Below, piece after piece: positions 51,600 to 61,859 of a stretch of 64,000 bases of DNA. Below the pieces are notes generated by a model. It was not told where the DNA came from. It worked only from the letters and a program-made list of their open reading frames with translations, and searched no databases. Within the stretch, counting starts at the first letter, position 1; the number at the start of each line of letters is the position of its first letter. The stretch spans positions 114,732,433-114,796,432 of the forward strand of contig NC_081410.1 in the NCBI RefSeq assembly GCF_030272615.1, given 5' to 3'. The DNA comes from Cryptomeria japonica. Taxonomy: Eukaryota > Streptophyta > Pinopsida > Cupressales > Cupressaceae. The position numbers were made by a program, and so were the translations under genes.

Positions 51600-52640
51600 A
51601 GCTTGTTGGTAATGTAGTGTATTAGATTCATAGATTTAATTTCAATCATGTTTAGGTCTTAGTAAGTGGATGCATGGTTCATTTGAGGCTATCAATTCTC
51701 CAATGAGACCTTCATCATTCGATGCTACCAACTGACCTCATGTACTACATAAATGTATATGAAAATAGACCAAAATATTTCCTATTTGACCTTTCACACA
51801 TTTTTGGCATACCCATTGCACACCAAGGTGCAATTGCTAGTTTATTTGTATGTTGTGGTGTAAGGTATAAAATAGTATAGTATAGTATTTTTTTTTTTAG
51901 AATTGTGTTGAAATAAAAATAAATTGGTTTCACATTAATTTTATCTTGTATTTTTTATTTTTAAAAAAATTGCCTTTTGTATTGGATTTTAATCTTTATT
52001 TTGAAATTAATAAATTGTAGTGTTTGATGATGTTTACATTTTGATGTTATATCGGTTATATATTGATGCATAAATTGAATCAATACAAATTTTTTTATAA
52101 TTAAATAATAATACTTTTTTTCAAAATAAATAAATAACTGTAAAAAGATGTAAATGTTACCACTAAAGTTTAAATTTTATAATCAACATTATTTGTTTGA
52201 TAAATTTTGAATACTTTATTGTAAAATATATATCTTTATAAAATAATTATATTTAAATATTTTCATCCATAAAACTTCATCTTAAAATTATCATAATCAT
52301 TGTCGTGAGTTAAAAATATTACTTTATTAACATCTTATTCATATATTTTTATTTTTACAAATTTATTTTTCAAACATTTTTATAAATAAATAAAAATTTA
52401 GACCCTATTTACCATCAAAATTCTCTCAACGAAATCATGAAAAAGGGTTAAAATATAAACGTATTAAAATTACTATAAGTTTAAAACATTATATATTAGT
52501 TAAATCTTAATCATATATTTTTATGAATTTATATTCAAATGTTTTTTTTATAGTAACTAATCTTCTGTTTTTATCAGTAGTATGGGATTTTTATTATTAA
52601 TAGAAATAAAGGCTTAACTATTATATTAAAAAACAAACTA
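51600..52640. other. AT-rich spacer, no gene seen
   Basis: AT-rich. No coding motif; one minus-strand frame at 51933-51745 has no recognisable content. Confidence 0.5.
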
Positions 52641-52929
52641 GTCCAAAATCCACAATGATTGTATCAGAAAACCACCCTACAGACCCACCACCCCCCGAGA
52701 CACCCCAAACCCATATACATTTGTATCAATTACATGTACCAAAAAACAAGCTATTCACCAATTCCGACATTAACAACTTACCTTGAAGCAAAATGGTTTC
52801 CATGTACCACGAAATATTTAATACATTACCTCCAAACCCCCCTACCAGAAATATATCATGTATTCTTAGAACCCTACATACATAACAAAATTGAGGGTTG
52901 AACTCATGAAAATCAGGAAACAAACCAAG

Positions 52930-54570
52930 GATGGGCGGGAAAGGGTGCGTAGGAGGAATCGGCCAGGGGAGGGTTTCGTCGGCAGATAATTCTGGTGCTG
53001 CTGATTGAGGATGGTGATGGCGATGGGGTTGACGATCCATTTTTCCCCGTCCCCTTTCCAGTGTTCTTGCCTTTTCTCCCTGTTGTGGAACGATGGTTCT
53101 CCGTTGAGGGCGTAGAGGACTTGTTGGTTTGGTTTGTGAAGACGGTGGCAGGGCACCTCTTGGTTGTTTTCATTGATGGCGTACTTTGTAGAGGTGTGGC
53201 TGTGTTGTTTCTCACTCTTGACGGGTGCTAGATTCCTCTTGGGTTCATGTGGGCTGGCTTTTGGGTGGACGACTCTATCCCTCTCCCGGGGGTTTTTGTG
53301 GGTGTTGTCCCATGTTCGGGCTTTCCACTTGGGTTGGTTTTTAGGAACCCCTTTCTTGTTCTGGGGTTTTTTCTTTTGGTGAGAGCTTTGTGGGGGCTTT
53401 GGTTTTGTGCCTTGTTGGAGGGTGGTTTGAGGTTGGTGGCCTTTTTTGGTTTCTTTCCTTGTTTTCTTTCTCATGGGTTGTCTACTAAGCAGTCTATTGA
53501 GGTGACTGCAACTTATATTGAGGTGGAGTTGGACTTGGTTGTTTTTCTCGTGAGTAGTTGCAAGGAAAGTTTTTGGTTGACTGCTTCCCTTTGGCATTCT
53601 CTTTCATCTTTTATTGTTATGGTTCTAAGAGCCATGCTAAAACCTAGTGTTTCTGTTTCAGGGAGCCAATTAAATCCCTATGGGGTGGATTTTAGTAATT
53701 TTGGGAGATATATTGTAGCCCATGTTTCTTTGGTTCAGATTAAGGTTAAGGGAGCCTATATAAAACCCTTTTTGTCTCTTGTTTTGGGTTTTGTTCTTCC
53801 TCATGTGCCTTATGCTTATCTTGGACCCTGTTTTCTTGAGGGTTATTCTGACCTTCTTCGTGGCTCCATGGCTTGGTGTTGTATGATTTATTGTTTGCAT
53901 CTTGGGGCTTCTCCAACATTTCCTATTGAGGTGGGTTTGTCTTTTATGGAGGGGGAGATGGATGTGGGTGGAGGTTCTTTATCTTCTATTGAGGTGGAGT
54001 CAGATGCTGCTGGTTATGCCTGAAGGATTCACATGTTCGATTATTTTGGTGCTGAAGGTTTTGGGTGCTTTTTTAAAGCCCTATTTGGTTTTAGGAGGCC
54101 TATAAAACCCACTCTAAAGGTTGAGGGAGCCTGAAAAAACCCTATGTATTTTTCTCTTTTCAGGGCCAAGCTAGATGCTGGCAATTTTCAAGGGCCTAGT
54201 TTGGCTAGTCTCTATTTTTGGTTAGGTGAAGGTTTTGTTGATGTTTTCCTGATGTTTCTACTACAAGTTAAGGGTGCCCGGGAAAACCTTGCTGGTTGGC
54301 TGAGGGTGCCAGTCAAACCCTTGTTCTCTATCTCTGAGATCTAGTTGTTTTTAGATCTGTTAATTTGGCCAGTGTGGTTTGCAGTGTTTGATATTTTTTT
54401 CTAGTTGGTGATTGGTTTAGTGTTGGCTGCTAGGTATGCTTGATCTTTTTATCTGCAGTGTCCCATTGTTGGTTCTAGATCCATAAAAATCTGAGGGTTT
54501 TGGGTCCCTTTAAAATTTGTTGTACGGGGTTTTTGGTCCCCTCAAAACCTGTTTATCCTAATCAAAAACA
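52930..54570 (+). mobile_element. 5'-truncated copy of the LINE 3' region
   Basis: The end at 54530-54570 (CCCCTCAAAACCTG, TATCC, TAATCAAAAACA) corresponds to the reverse complement of 32943-32912. Upstream it shares the G/T-rich composition, the CCTATTGAGGTGG phrase and GGGAGCC/GGGTGCC plus AAAACCCT motifs (about 54100-54320). It lacks ORF1, ORF2 and the third frame, as expected for a copy whose reverse transcription stopped early. The 5' limit is uncertain because homology to the other copy is clear only from about 53480. The 258-codon frame at 53247-54023 is hydrophobic, has no domain and is not taken as a gene. Confidence 0.55.
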
Positions 54571-54632
54571 AAATTAAGAGCTACTAAAACCAAGGACAAA
54601 CAAAATAACCAGTTCTACCCCAAATTTGTTGT

Positions 54633-54637
54633 CATTC
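54633..54637. repeat. target site duplication, left copy (CATTC)
   Basis: CATTC directly precedes the 5' LTR and recurs at 60832-60836 directly after the 3' LTR. Confidence 0.8.
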
Positions 54638-55352
54638 TAATGCGAGAGCATCCCCAATTCATAGCAATCTTGCATCGACCAAAAATATTTCCTTTCTATT
54701 TTCCTTTGTGTTTGCAGTTTCAACCATTTTTTTTTGTGTGTCCCGGATTTGGCTCACTGGATCCTGTGGAGTTGGATTTTGCTTGAAGACTTGATCATCT
54801 TCCTTATTCCCAACCATGGAGTATTTGGATCATTTTTCGACAAGTTATCGCTACCGATTTTCGTGACAGTTTCCAGTTACCGGTTGACAGTTTCCTATTA
54901 TCGGTTGTCTGAACCTATTTGCATTTGTGATCTATCAGATCCCTTCCGTAGCTTGTGGACCCCTGAGGGTTGATTTTGATTATCCTTGGCATGTGGCTGA
55001 CCTTTTCCCATGATCCAAACTTCATCCTTTGGATTTTCTAGAGGAATCCCTTGGCAAAGACCGACCTTGTTGGTTTTGCATATTAGGTCTTGTTCTTCAG
55101 GTTTTGATCCCTTTTTGGGTCGACCGAATCCCCTTGCATCATATAAATCATTGCAATAGAGCATTATAATGTAACAAAGAAGTTAGACTAAACATTGAAG
55201 ATAGATATTAAGATTTGAGGTCTTAGTTGTGACCTGTTCTGTATTTTGAGCATGTTTAGCAGGCCTATGACCCGGTTGTTACCAATTGGTTGTAATCAAT
55301 TTTCATGTTATAATTCACTCTTTGAGGTCCCTCCTAACTGGTGATTGCTTCA
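54638..55352 (+). repeat. 5' LTR of the Gypsy element (715 bp)
   Basis: Starts TAATGCGAGAGCATCCC and ends CTGGTGATTGCTTCA. It aligns with 60030-60831 but lacks about 85 bases present there before CTCTTTGAGGTCCCTCC. The first bases are TA instead of the usual TG in both copies. Confidence 0.88.
55142..55148 (+). promoter_or_regulatory. putative TATA box in the Gypsy 5' LTR
   Basis: TATAAAT within GCATCATATAAATCATTG is conserved in the 3' LTR at 60534-60540. Its place about 500 bases into the LTR fits a U3/R boundary. Motif-only evidence. Confidence 0.4.
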
Positions 55353-55354
55353 AG

Positions 55355-55366
55355 TGGTATCAGAGT
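55355..55366 (+). promoter_or_regulatory. tRNA primer-binding site (initiator Met type)
   Basis: TGGTATCAGAGT starts two bases after the 5' LTR and matches the plant initiator-Met primer consensus except for the last base. Confidence 0.88.
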
Positions 55367-55462
55367 GAGTTTTCATTCTGGAGATTGCGTTGTCCTGAGA
55401 AATTTTTTTTTATGGTGGCAGAGTGCAGATCCGACTTGCAGTTGCAGAGGACCAGCATTAAG

Positions 55463-56656
55463 ATGACACAAAGAGGAACTAGGAATGGTGCAGCACGTGG
55501 GAATGCAAACCCTGTTGTGATGGAAAATTTGTAAGGAATAGCAGCTTGGTTGGAAGTCATGGAGATAGAGCAGAGAAGAGGCCGACATATTGAAGATGTA
55601 AGTGAAGGTGAAGGACAAGATGCCCCAACAGAACAAGTAAATCCACCGGTAGTTGATCTGGATGAGGAAAGGTTTTTGAGGGTTTTGAGTAGGGCAAATA
55701 CTAAACCTTATTTTACCCCACCAGAATATGATAGAAAGTTGGATTCAAATGAATTGATGGATTGGATCTCGAAGATGGAGAAATATTTTAATTTTAAAAA
55801 TACTATAGAAGAAATGAAGGTAAAACATGCATTTACTCGGTTGAAAGGTTGTGCATCTCTTTGGTGGAATAATTTGTAGGTTGATAGACAAAGAAGAGGT
55901 AAAGAGAAGATCAAGACATGGGATCGAATGATTTCTAAGTTGAAATCAAAATTTATGTCAGTTGATTATCAAGTGAATATTTTCTGAAAGTTGCAAAATT
56001 TGAGACAAAAGGAATCTAGTGTGAAGGAGTACACTAAAGCATTTTATAAGTTGAATATCAGATCCAGACATGTTGATGATAAAGTTGAATAAGTTGCAAG
56101 ATATTTGAATGGATTGCAGGTGTCTATACAAGATGAACTCAGTTTTATCAAATTATAGAGCGCTTAAGAGGCTTACCAGTATGCCCTGAAGGCAAGAGAA
56201 AAGCTAAACAAAATACATGAGTAGAGGCAGAGAGGCACAGGTGGAAGGTTTTTTGGAGGAAGATTTCAAGGAGGAAGAGGATATAACAGAGGTAGAGGAA
56301 GTTGTATAGATCAAAACAAGGACAAGGAAGTGAACAAAGAAGGTGATTCATACCAGAAATATGATAGAAATTTTTAGCAGAAGAGAGAACCGAATGGCTA
56401 CCAGAATGAGAATTTTGGAAGAAAAGACATGAGAGTGTTTAGAGGAGCTCGCTTTAAGTGTGGAGGAGAAGGACATTGTTCTTTCGAGTGTAAGAAGATA
56501 GAGAATACCAGAAGCGCATCAGTGGTGGAAGAAAACCCCATCGGATCAAACAATAAATCGAAAGATGGAGAACTGTTGATGATGAGCAGAGCTTTGTGTC
56601 ATACCGGGAGAGATGAAGAGCCCTTGCAGAGGAAGAATTTGTTCAAGACTAGATAA
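55463..56656 (+). pseudogene. Gypsy gag
   Basis: From ATG 55463 (MTQRGTRNGAARGNANP) one frame continues to 56656 with about ten stops. The retrotransposon gag domain is at about 55720-56070: YFTPPEYDRKLDSNELMDWI, FTRLKGCASLWWNNL and KEYTKAFYKLNIR. An Arg/Gly-rich basic segment (GGRFQGGRGYNRGRG) precedes the nucleocapsid zinc knuckle at about 56447-56493, read as RFKCGGEGHCSFEC; the first Cys of the CCHC box has become Arg. Gag would form the cytoplasmic particle around element RNA. Almost all stops would be glutamine or arginine codons with C changed to T, for example after MENL and WWNNL. Confidence 0.85.
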
Positions 56657-57113
56657 GGTATCTAACAAGTGTTGTAAAGTTGTTATTGATAATGGTAGTT
56701 CAGATAATCTTGTTTCAAAGGATATGGTGAATAAGTTGAATTTGGAAAGATTGAAACACCCTAAGCCTTATCAGATAGCATGGATTCAGGATGAACATAA
56801 ATTGTTAGTAAGTGAGAAATGTTTGGTGAAATTGAAAATTGGGAATTATCATGATGAAGTTTTGTGTGATATCATGCCTATGGATATTTGTCATCTTTTG
56901 TTGGGTAGACCTTGGCAATTAGATAGACAAGCAATACATGATGGGAGGAAGAATACATACACTATTGTGGCCAATGGGATGAACCAAACCTTGTTGCCCT
57001 TGGAAGAACTGTTGAAGAGTGAAGTCTACACAAATGCTAGAATTTGTTTGGTGGATGGAAGGAAATTTCTGGATGGATTGAGACATGAGAATGTGTGTTT
57101 TTCTAATTCCTAG
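56657..57113 (+). pseudogene. Gypsy aspartic protease
   Basis: In a different frame from gag. The active-site region reads CCKVVIDNGSSDNLVSKDMV, with the catalytic Asp in place and the usual Thr/Ser position occupied by Asn, as in some plant Gypsy proteases. DICHLLLGRPWQLDRQAIHD near 56890 is the conserved LLGRPWQ stretch. The protein part ends at 57113 and the reading frame changes before the RT. It would cut the polyprotein. Confidence 0.8.
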
Positions 57114-58140
57114 GAAGACTGAGAATCTAGAGCATGAAGACGAACAACCATAAGAGATAAAAGATTTGCTGATAGAATATGAAGACATAATTTTCAATAA
57201 TGTGCCTGATAGATTGCCACCTATGAGAAGTATCAGTCATTGCATGGACCTGGTTCCCAGAGATAATTTGCCTAACAAAGCTGCACACTGGATGACACTG
57301 ATAGAGAATGAAAAACTAAATAGACAAGTGCAGGAGCTATTGAAGAAAGGTTTGATCAGAGAAATTAAAAGCCCTTGTGCAATACCAATAATATTAGCAC
57401 CTAAGAAGAATGGAGAATGGAGAATGTGTACTGATTCTACAACAATAAACAAAATCATAGTAAAATACCGATTTCCTTTGCCTAGGACGGATGACATAAT
57501 GGACTGTTTGAGCGGAGCCAAATACTTTACAAAGATAGATTTGAAGAGTGGATATCATTATATTAGGATCAGAGAAGGAGATGAGTGGAAGACAACATTC
57601 AAGACAAATGAAGGATTGTATGAATGGTTGGTGATGCCTTTTGGGTTATCTAATACACCGAGTACTTTCGTAAGGCTGTTGAATGAGGTATTGAGTAAAT
57701 TCTTGGGTAAGTTTGTTATTGTATATTTGGATGGCATTCTGATTTTCAGTAAGACAAGAGAGGAGCATTTGTTGCATTTGAGACAAGTTTTACAAAGGTT
57801 GAGAGAAGAAAAACAACTGATAAATATTAAGAAGTGTACTTTCATGAAGGATGAGTTAGACTATTTGGGATTTGTGATATCTAAGGATGGTTTGAAGATA
57901 GACCTTGAGAAAGTAAAAGAAATTGTTGAGTAGCCTACACCAGAAAGCATTGGAGAGGTAAGATCATTCCATGGATTGACTAGTTTCTACCGGAAGTTCA
58001 TTAGAAATTTCAGTTTAGTTTGTAACCCTATGACTGAAACCATGAGGGGAGATTGGAAGGAATTCAAGTGGACCATCAGAGCAAACAAAATTTGTGAGTT
58101 TTTTAAAAGGAAAGTGATTGAGTAGCCTGTGTTAGCTTTA
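57114..58140 (+). pseudogene. Gypsy reverse transcriptase
   Basis: Conserved blocks in order: LLKKGLIREIKSPCAIPIIL, PKKNGEWRMCTDSTTINK, YRFPLPRTDDIMDCLSGAKY, FTKIDLKSGYHYIRIREGDE, WKTTFKTNEGLYEWLVMPFG and FVIVYLDGILIFS. The last should be YxDD; here the second Asp (codon 57733-57735, GGC) is Gly, which abolishes catalysis. The connection YLGFVISKDGLKIDLEKV leads to TAG at 57931, probably a former Trp in the common EWP motif. SIGEVRSFHGLTSFYRKFIR follows in the same frame. Confidence 0.92.
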
Positions 58141-58600
58141 CCATATTTTAATAAAGTATTTCGAGTGGATTGTGATGCAAGTGGGATAGCAATAGGATCA
58201 GTCTTGAGTCGGGAAGGGAGAGCAGTAGCTTATTTCAGTGAGAAATCGAATGATGCCTAGAAGAGATATTTGGTGTATGATCAGGAATTTTATGCCATAG
58301 TTCAAGCCTTGAAGAAGTGGAGACATTACCTATTGGCTAAGGAGTTTGTGTTGTATACGGATCATCAAGCCTTGCAGGATTTGAACAGTCAGAGTAAGTC
58401 GAATCAGAGACATATGAGATGGGTAGAATTTTTGCAAAGTTACATCTTTATGTTGAAGCATAGAAGTGGGAAATATAACAAATTTATTGATGCATTGAGT
58501 AGGAGAAGGAATTTGTTGATAGATATGAGAGTGATAGTATTGGGATTTGAGGAATTGAAGACCTTATATGATGATGACCCGGATTTTGAAGAACCTTGAA
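58141..58600 (+). pseudogene. Gypsy RNase H
   Basis: Same frame as the [22 protein letters not shown] holds the first Asp, YLVYDQEFYAIVQALKKWRH the Glu, and VLYTDHQALQDL the next Asp. KHRSGKYNKFIDALSRRRNL ends the domain. TAG at 58258 sits where other elements have Gln or Arg. The domain would remove element RNA from the hybrid. Confidence 0.88.
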
Positions 58601-58689
58601 GAACATGTAGATAACTAGTTACGACAGATAGAAGCAAGTGGTTGAATTACTTCATTCAAGATAGAATGTTATTCAGAGGAGTTCAGTTG

Positions 58690-59860
58690 TGCATACCTAA
58701 GAGTTCCATGAGGGAGAATCTAATTAAGGAGAAACACAATGGAGGATTAGCTAGACATTTTGGTATTGACAAAACAATAGCATTGGTGAGTGAGTAGTAC
58801 TTTTGGCCCCAGATTCATAAGGATGTTAGGAAATATGTGAAAAGTTGTAGAGTTTGTTAAGTTGCAAAGGGTAGTAGTCAGAATGTGGGATTGTATAAAC
58901 CTTTGACAATACCAGTAAGACCTTGGGAGGATATAAGCATGGATTTCATACTTGGATTTCCCAAAATGCGGAGAGGGAATGATTCTATATTTGTGGTAGT
59001 GGATAGATTCTCGAAGATGACTCATTTCATACCTAGTAAGAAGACATCAGATGCATTACATGTAGCAGACTTATTTTTTAAGGAAGTAGTGAGATTGCAT
59101 GGATTACCTAAGAGCATAGTTTCAGACAGAGACACTAAGTTTGTTGGCTATTCTTGGAGAACACTTGGAAGAAGATGAAGACATATTTGAAGTTCAGTTC
59201 TACTTTTCATCCACAAACTGATGGACAAATAGAAGTAGTTAACCAGTGCTTGGGAAATTTGTTGATATATTTAGTTGGAGATAAAACCAGAATTTGGGAT
59301 TTGATTCTTGCACAAGCAGAGTTTGCCTACAATAATTCAGTAAACAGGAGTGCAGGAAGAACACCTTTTGAGATTGTTACCAGAGTGCATCCTAGAGGTA
59401 TATTAGACTTATGAGATATTAGCAGTGAATATTGGAGAAGTTCAACAACAGAAGAATTTGCAGATCACATGAAAGACTTGCATATTCAAGTTAAGCAACA
59501 TTTGGAGGACATGAATAGAAAGTATAAGGACAAGGCAGATGAGAAGAGGAGACATAAGGAATTTGAAGTTGGCAATGAAGTGATGGTATATCTAAGAAAA
59601 TAAATATTTCAAAAAATAGTTGGAACTTATAACAAATTGGAGATGAAAAAGTTTGGACCTTGCAGGATTTTGAGAAAGACGTTCAGTTCTGGGAATGCAT
59701 ATGAAGTGGAGTTATCAGATAGTCTGAGTATTTCACCCGTGTTTAACATTGGAGATCTTCATGAGTATCATGAACTAGAATTCAGTGAAGACAATATTGC
59801 AGATGTGGAGAAACAATTGCCCCAAAAGGAATCAGATCAAATTGAAGACATTTGGATAGT
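58690..59860 (+). pseudogene. Gypsy integrase
   Basis: The HHCC zinc region reads EKHNGGLARHFGIDKTIALV and KSCRVC-x-VAKG, with TAG (58795) and TAA (58858) inside it. The catalytic core has [20 protein letters not shown] (D), [13 protein letters not shown] (D) and, after a frame shift near 59150, HPQTDGQIEVVNQCLGNLL (E). The triad is therefore present but split between frames. GRTPFEIVTRVHPRGI and a basic YKDKADEKRRHKEFEVGNEV follow. The C-terminal GPCRILRKTFSSGNAYEVEL and FNIGDLHEYHE segment is the usual SH3-like part. Confidence 0.9.
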
Positions 59861-59864
59861 AGGA

Positions 59865-59998
59865 TTGGGCGTAGTACCCGAAGCAGTTAGTATAAGGAGT
59901 ATCTTTTGAAGTGGAAGGACAGACCAGTTGAAGATTCATCTTGGATTTCTCAGGAAGAGGTAGACCACCTTGGTTTTCCTTTGACCCCAACAAAGTGA
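59865..59998 (+). pseudogene. chromodomain-like C-terminus of the Gypsy polyprotein
   Basis: After another frame shift, the frame ending with TGA at 59996 reads YKEYLLKWKDRPVEDSSWIS followed by QEEVDHLGFPLTP. The aromatic/KWK/EDSSW pattern matches chromodomains that direct chromovirus integration to modified histones. A TAG at 59888-59890 just before the Tyr probably replaces Gln. Confidence 0.65.
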
Positions 59999-60029
59999 GA
60001 GAGTCACTTTTTCAATAACTCCGAATGTC

Positions 60030-60831
60030 TAATGTAGGAGCATCCCTGGTTCATAGCAATTTTGCATCAACCAAAAATATTTCCTTTATGTTTTGCTTTA
60101 TGTTTGTAGTTTCAACATTTCTTTCTATGTGTCCTAGATTTGGCTCACCAGATCCTGTAGAGTTGGATTTTTCTTGAAGACTTGATCATCTTCCTTATTC
60201 TTAAGCCGTGGAGTATTTGGATCGTTTTCCAACAAGTTATTGCTACTGGTTTCCGTGACAGTTTCCTATTACCGATTGACAGTTTCCTGTTATTGTTTGC
60301 CTGGACCTATTTGCATTTCTGATCTACTGGATCCCTTCCATAGCTTTTAGAGCCCTGAGCGTTGATTCTGATGTTCCTTGGTGTGCGGTCAACCTTTTCC
60401 CATGATCTACACTTCATCCTTTGGATTTTCTAGAGGAATCCCTTAACGGAGGCCGACCTTGTTGGTTTTGCACATTAGGTCTTGTTCTTCAGGTTTTGAT
60501 CCCTTTTTGGGCCGACCAGATCCCCTTGGATCGTATAAATCATTGTAATAGAGCATTAGAATGTAACAAAGAAGTTAGATTGAGCATAGAAGATAGATCT
60601 TAAGATTTGAGGTCCCGATTGTGACCTGTTCTGTATTTTGATCACGTTTAGCGGGCTCATGATCTGGTTTTTGTGACCCGGTTGTTACCAGTTGGTTGTA
60701 TTCAATTTCATGTTATAATTAAATCTATTTTTAATTGCCTCCATCATGTCTTTGTGTTTCTGTTGTGTTTACTCTTGCTGACCGGTCGAGACTGATCTCT
60801 TTGAGGTCCCTCCTAACTGATGATTGCTTCA
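60030..60831 (+). repeat. 3' LTR of the Gypsy element (802 bp)
   Basis: Starts TAATGTAGGAGCATCCC and ends CTGATGATTGCTTCA. It matches the 5' LTR throughout and has an extra segment (about 60725-60795, containing CATCATGTCTTTGTGTTTCT). Confidence 0.88.
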
Positions 60832-60836
60832 CATTC
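60832..60836. repeat. target site duplication, right copy (CATTC)
   Basis: Identical to 54633-54637 and directly adjacent to the 3' LTR end. Confidence 0.8.
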
Positions 60837-60997
60837 ACTGGGAACCTTGCTTCTTTGGCTTACCTTAACAATGTAATCCTTTATGGTCCTAAGGGGTCAT
60901 ATGGTGTCATCAGGGGCATATGTGGTCTTAAGGGATCCTAAGAGATCATGTTGTGTGTACTAGGATGTGAAAAGGGGTCATACAGGTTCTATTTTTT

Positions 60998-61400
60998 CTA
61001 ATGTTTAAATTTATTATCTAAGTTTTCTAATGTTTTTCTAAGTTTTAATTTATTATTTAATTTTTCTAACATTTTAATTTATTATCTAAGTTTTCTAACA
61101 TTTTTCTAAGTTTTAATTTTGCTAATGTTTTACCTAACATTTTCTAAGTTTTAATTTAGTACCTTAGTTTTCTAAGTTTTTCCTAACATTTTTTAAAATG
61201 TTGAAAAAATAATACATGTACAATTATTTAATTAAAAAACAAAATTGACGTCAAATTAAAACATTAAATTAAGTTTTCTAACATTTTTCTAAGTTTTAAT
61301 TTAGTATCTATGTTTTCTAAGTTTTTCCTAATGTTTTTCTAAAAGATGAAAAATAATAATAAAATACAATTATTTAATTAAAAAAAAAATTAACAAACAA
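60998..61400. repeat. degenerate TTTTCTAA-based repeat
   Basis: Phrases TTTTCTAA(G/C/T), TTTTCTAAGTTTTAATTTA and TTATCTAAGTTTTCTAA recur many times with irregular spacing. A copy near 61205-61240 (ACAATTATTTAATTAAAAAA) is repeated at 61366-61390, suggesting a larger duplicated unit of about 160 bases. Confidence 0.7.
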
Positions 61401-61409
61401 ATTATTTAC

Positions 61410-61640
61410 TATTTTTTTATATAAATTTAATAAAATAAAAAAAACATTATTAAACAAGAAAAAGAGTTATTTTGTGCACCTGGAACAACATAGGTCGAAT
61501 GACGATGACTGAGGAGCGTTGGTTGTTGCTGACGGGGCACAGTGATGCAATGTCCACATAGGGTTCAATCTAACCCCCTCAGTGGACCCAAATGCCAAGC
61601 TGAAAATGACAGTTGTAGATAGTTTTAAAAAAATGGTTTT
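61410..61640. other. spacer, no gene seen
   Basis: AT-rich, then mixed sequence. No recognisable feature. Confidence 0.4.
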
Positions 61641-61645
61641 TTATT

Positions 61646-61735
61646 GGGTTCGCTCAAAGGGGGGTTTGAGCAAACCCAAAATTGCAATCGAGTTCGCTCG
61701 AACTCGGATCCATCGGGGGGTTCGAGCGAACCCCC
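61646..61735. repeat. cluster of three GTTCG palindromes
   Basis: Hairpins at 61646-61677 (13-base arms around GGGGGG, one mismatch), 61690-61705 (GAGTTCG-CT-CGAACTC, perfect) and 61716-61735 (GGGGGTTCG-AG-CGAACCCCC, perfect). Two weaker GTTCAT(T/A)CGAAC copies follow at 61743-61773. Confidence 0.85.
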
Positions 61736-61859
61736 AAGGTTAGTTCATTCGAACACCCCTAGTTCATACGAACCCATCAAAAAAAAATTTCCCACCTCGC
61801 AAATTTCGTTCGTGCGTAAAAGTGGGAATCATTAATGTGGGACCACCCTTCTCTTTCCT

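Larger units (their letters stand above)
54638..60831 (+). mobile_element. full-length Ty3/Gypsy LTR retrotransposon, chromodomain-bearing
   Basis: Two LTRs (54638-55352 and 60030-60831), a 5-bp CATTC duplication, a Met-tRNA-type primer site and the gag, protease, RT, RNase H, integrase order define a complete Ty3/Gypsy element. A chromodomain-like end suggests a chromovirus. All coding parts carry stops or frame shifts, and the RT catalytic box is mutated, so the element is inactive. No convincing polypurine tract was seen just before the 3' LTR. Confidence 0.92.

Noticed and set aside
52866-53597. 243-codon minus-strand Gln/Pro/Lys/Asn-rich frame
   Set aside because: Antisense of the G/T-rich LINE 3' region; low-complexity composition and no motif.
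53247-54023. 258-codon hydrophobic frame
   Set aside because: Composition-driven in the G/T-rich LINE 3' region; no domain, and the related copy has a different, unrelated open frame.
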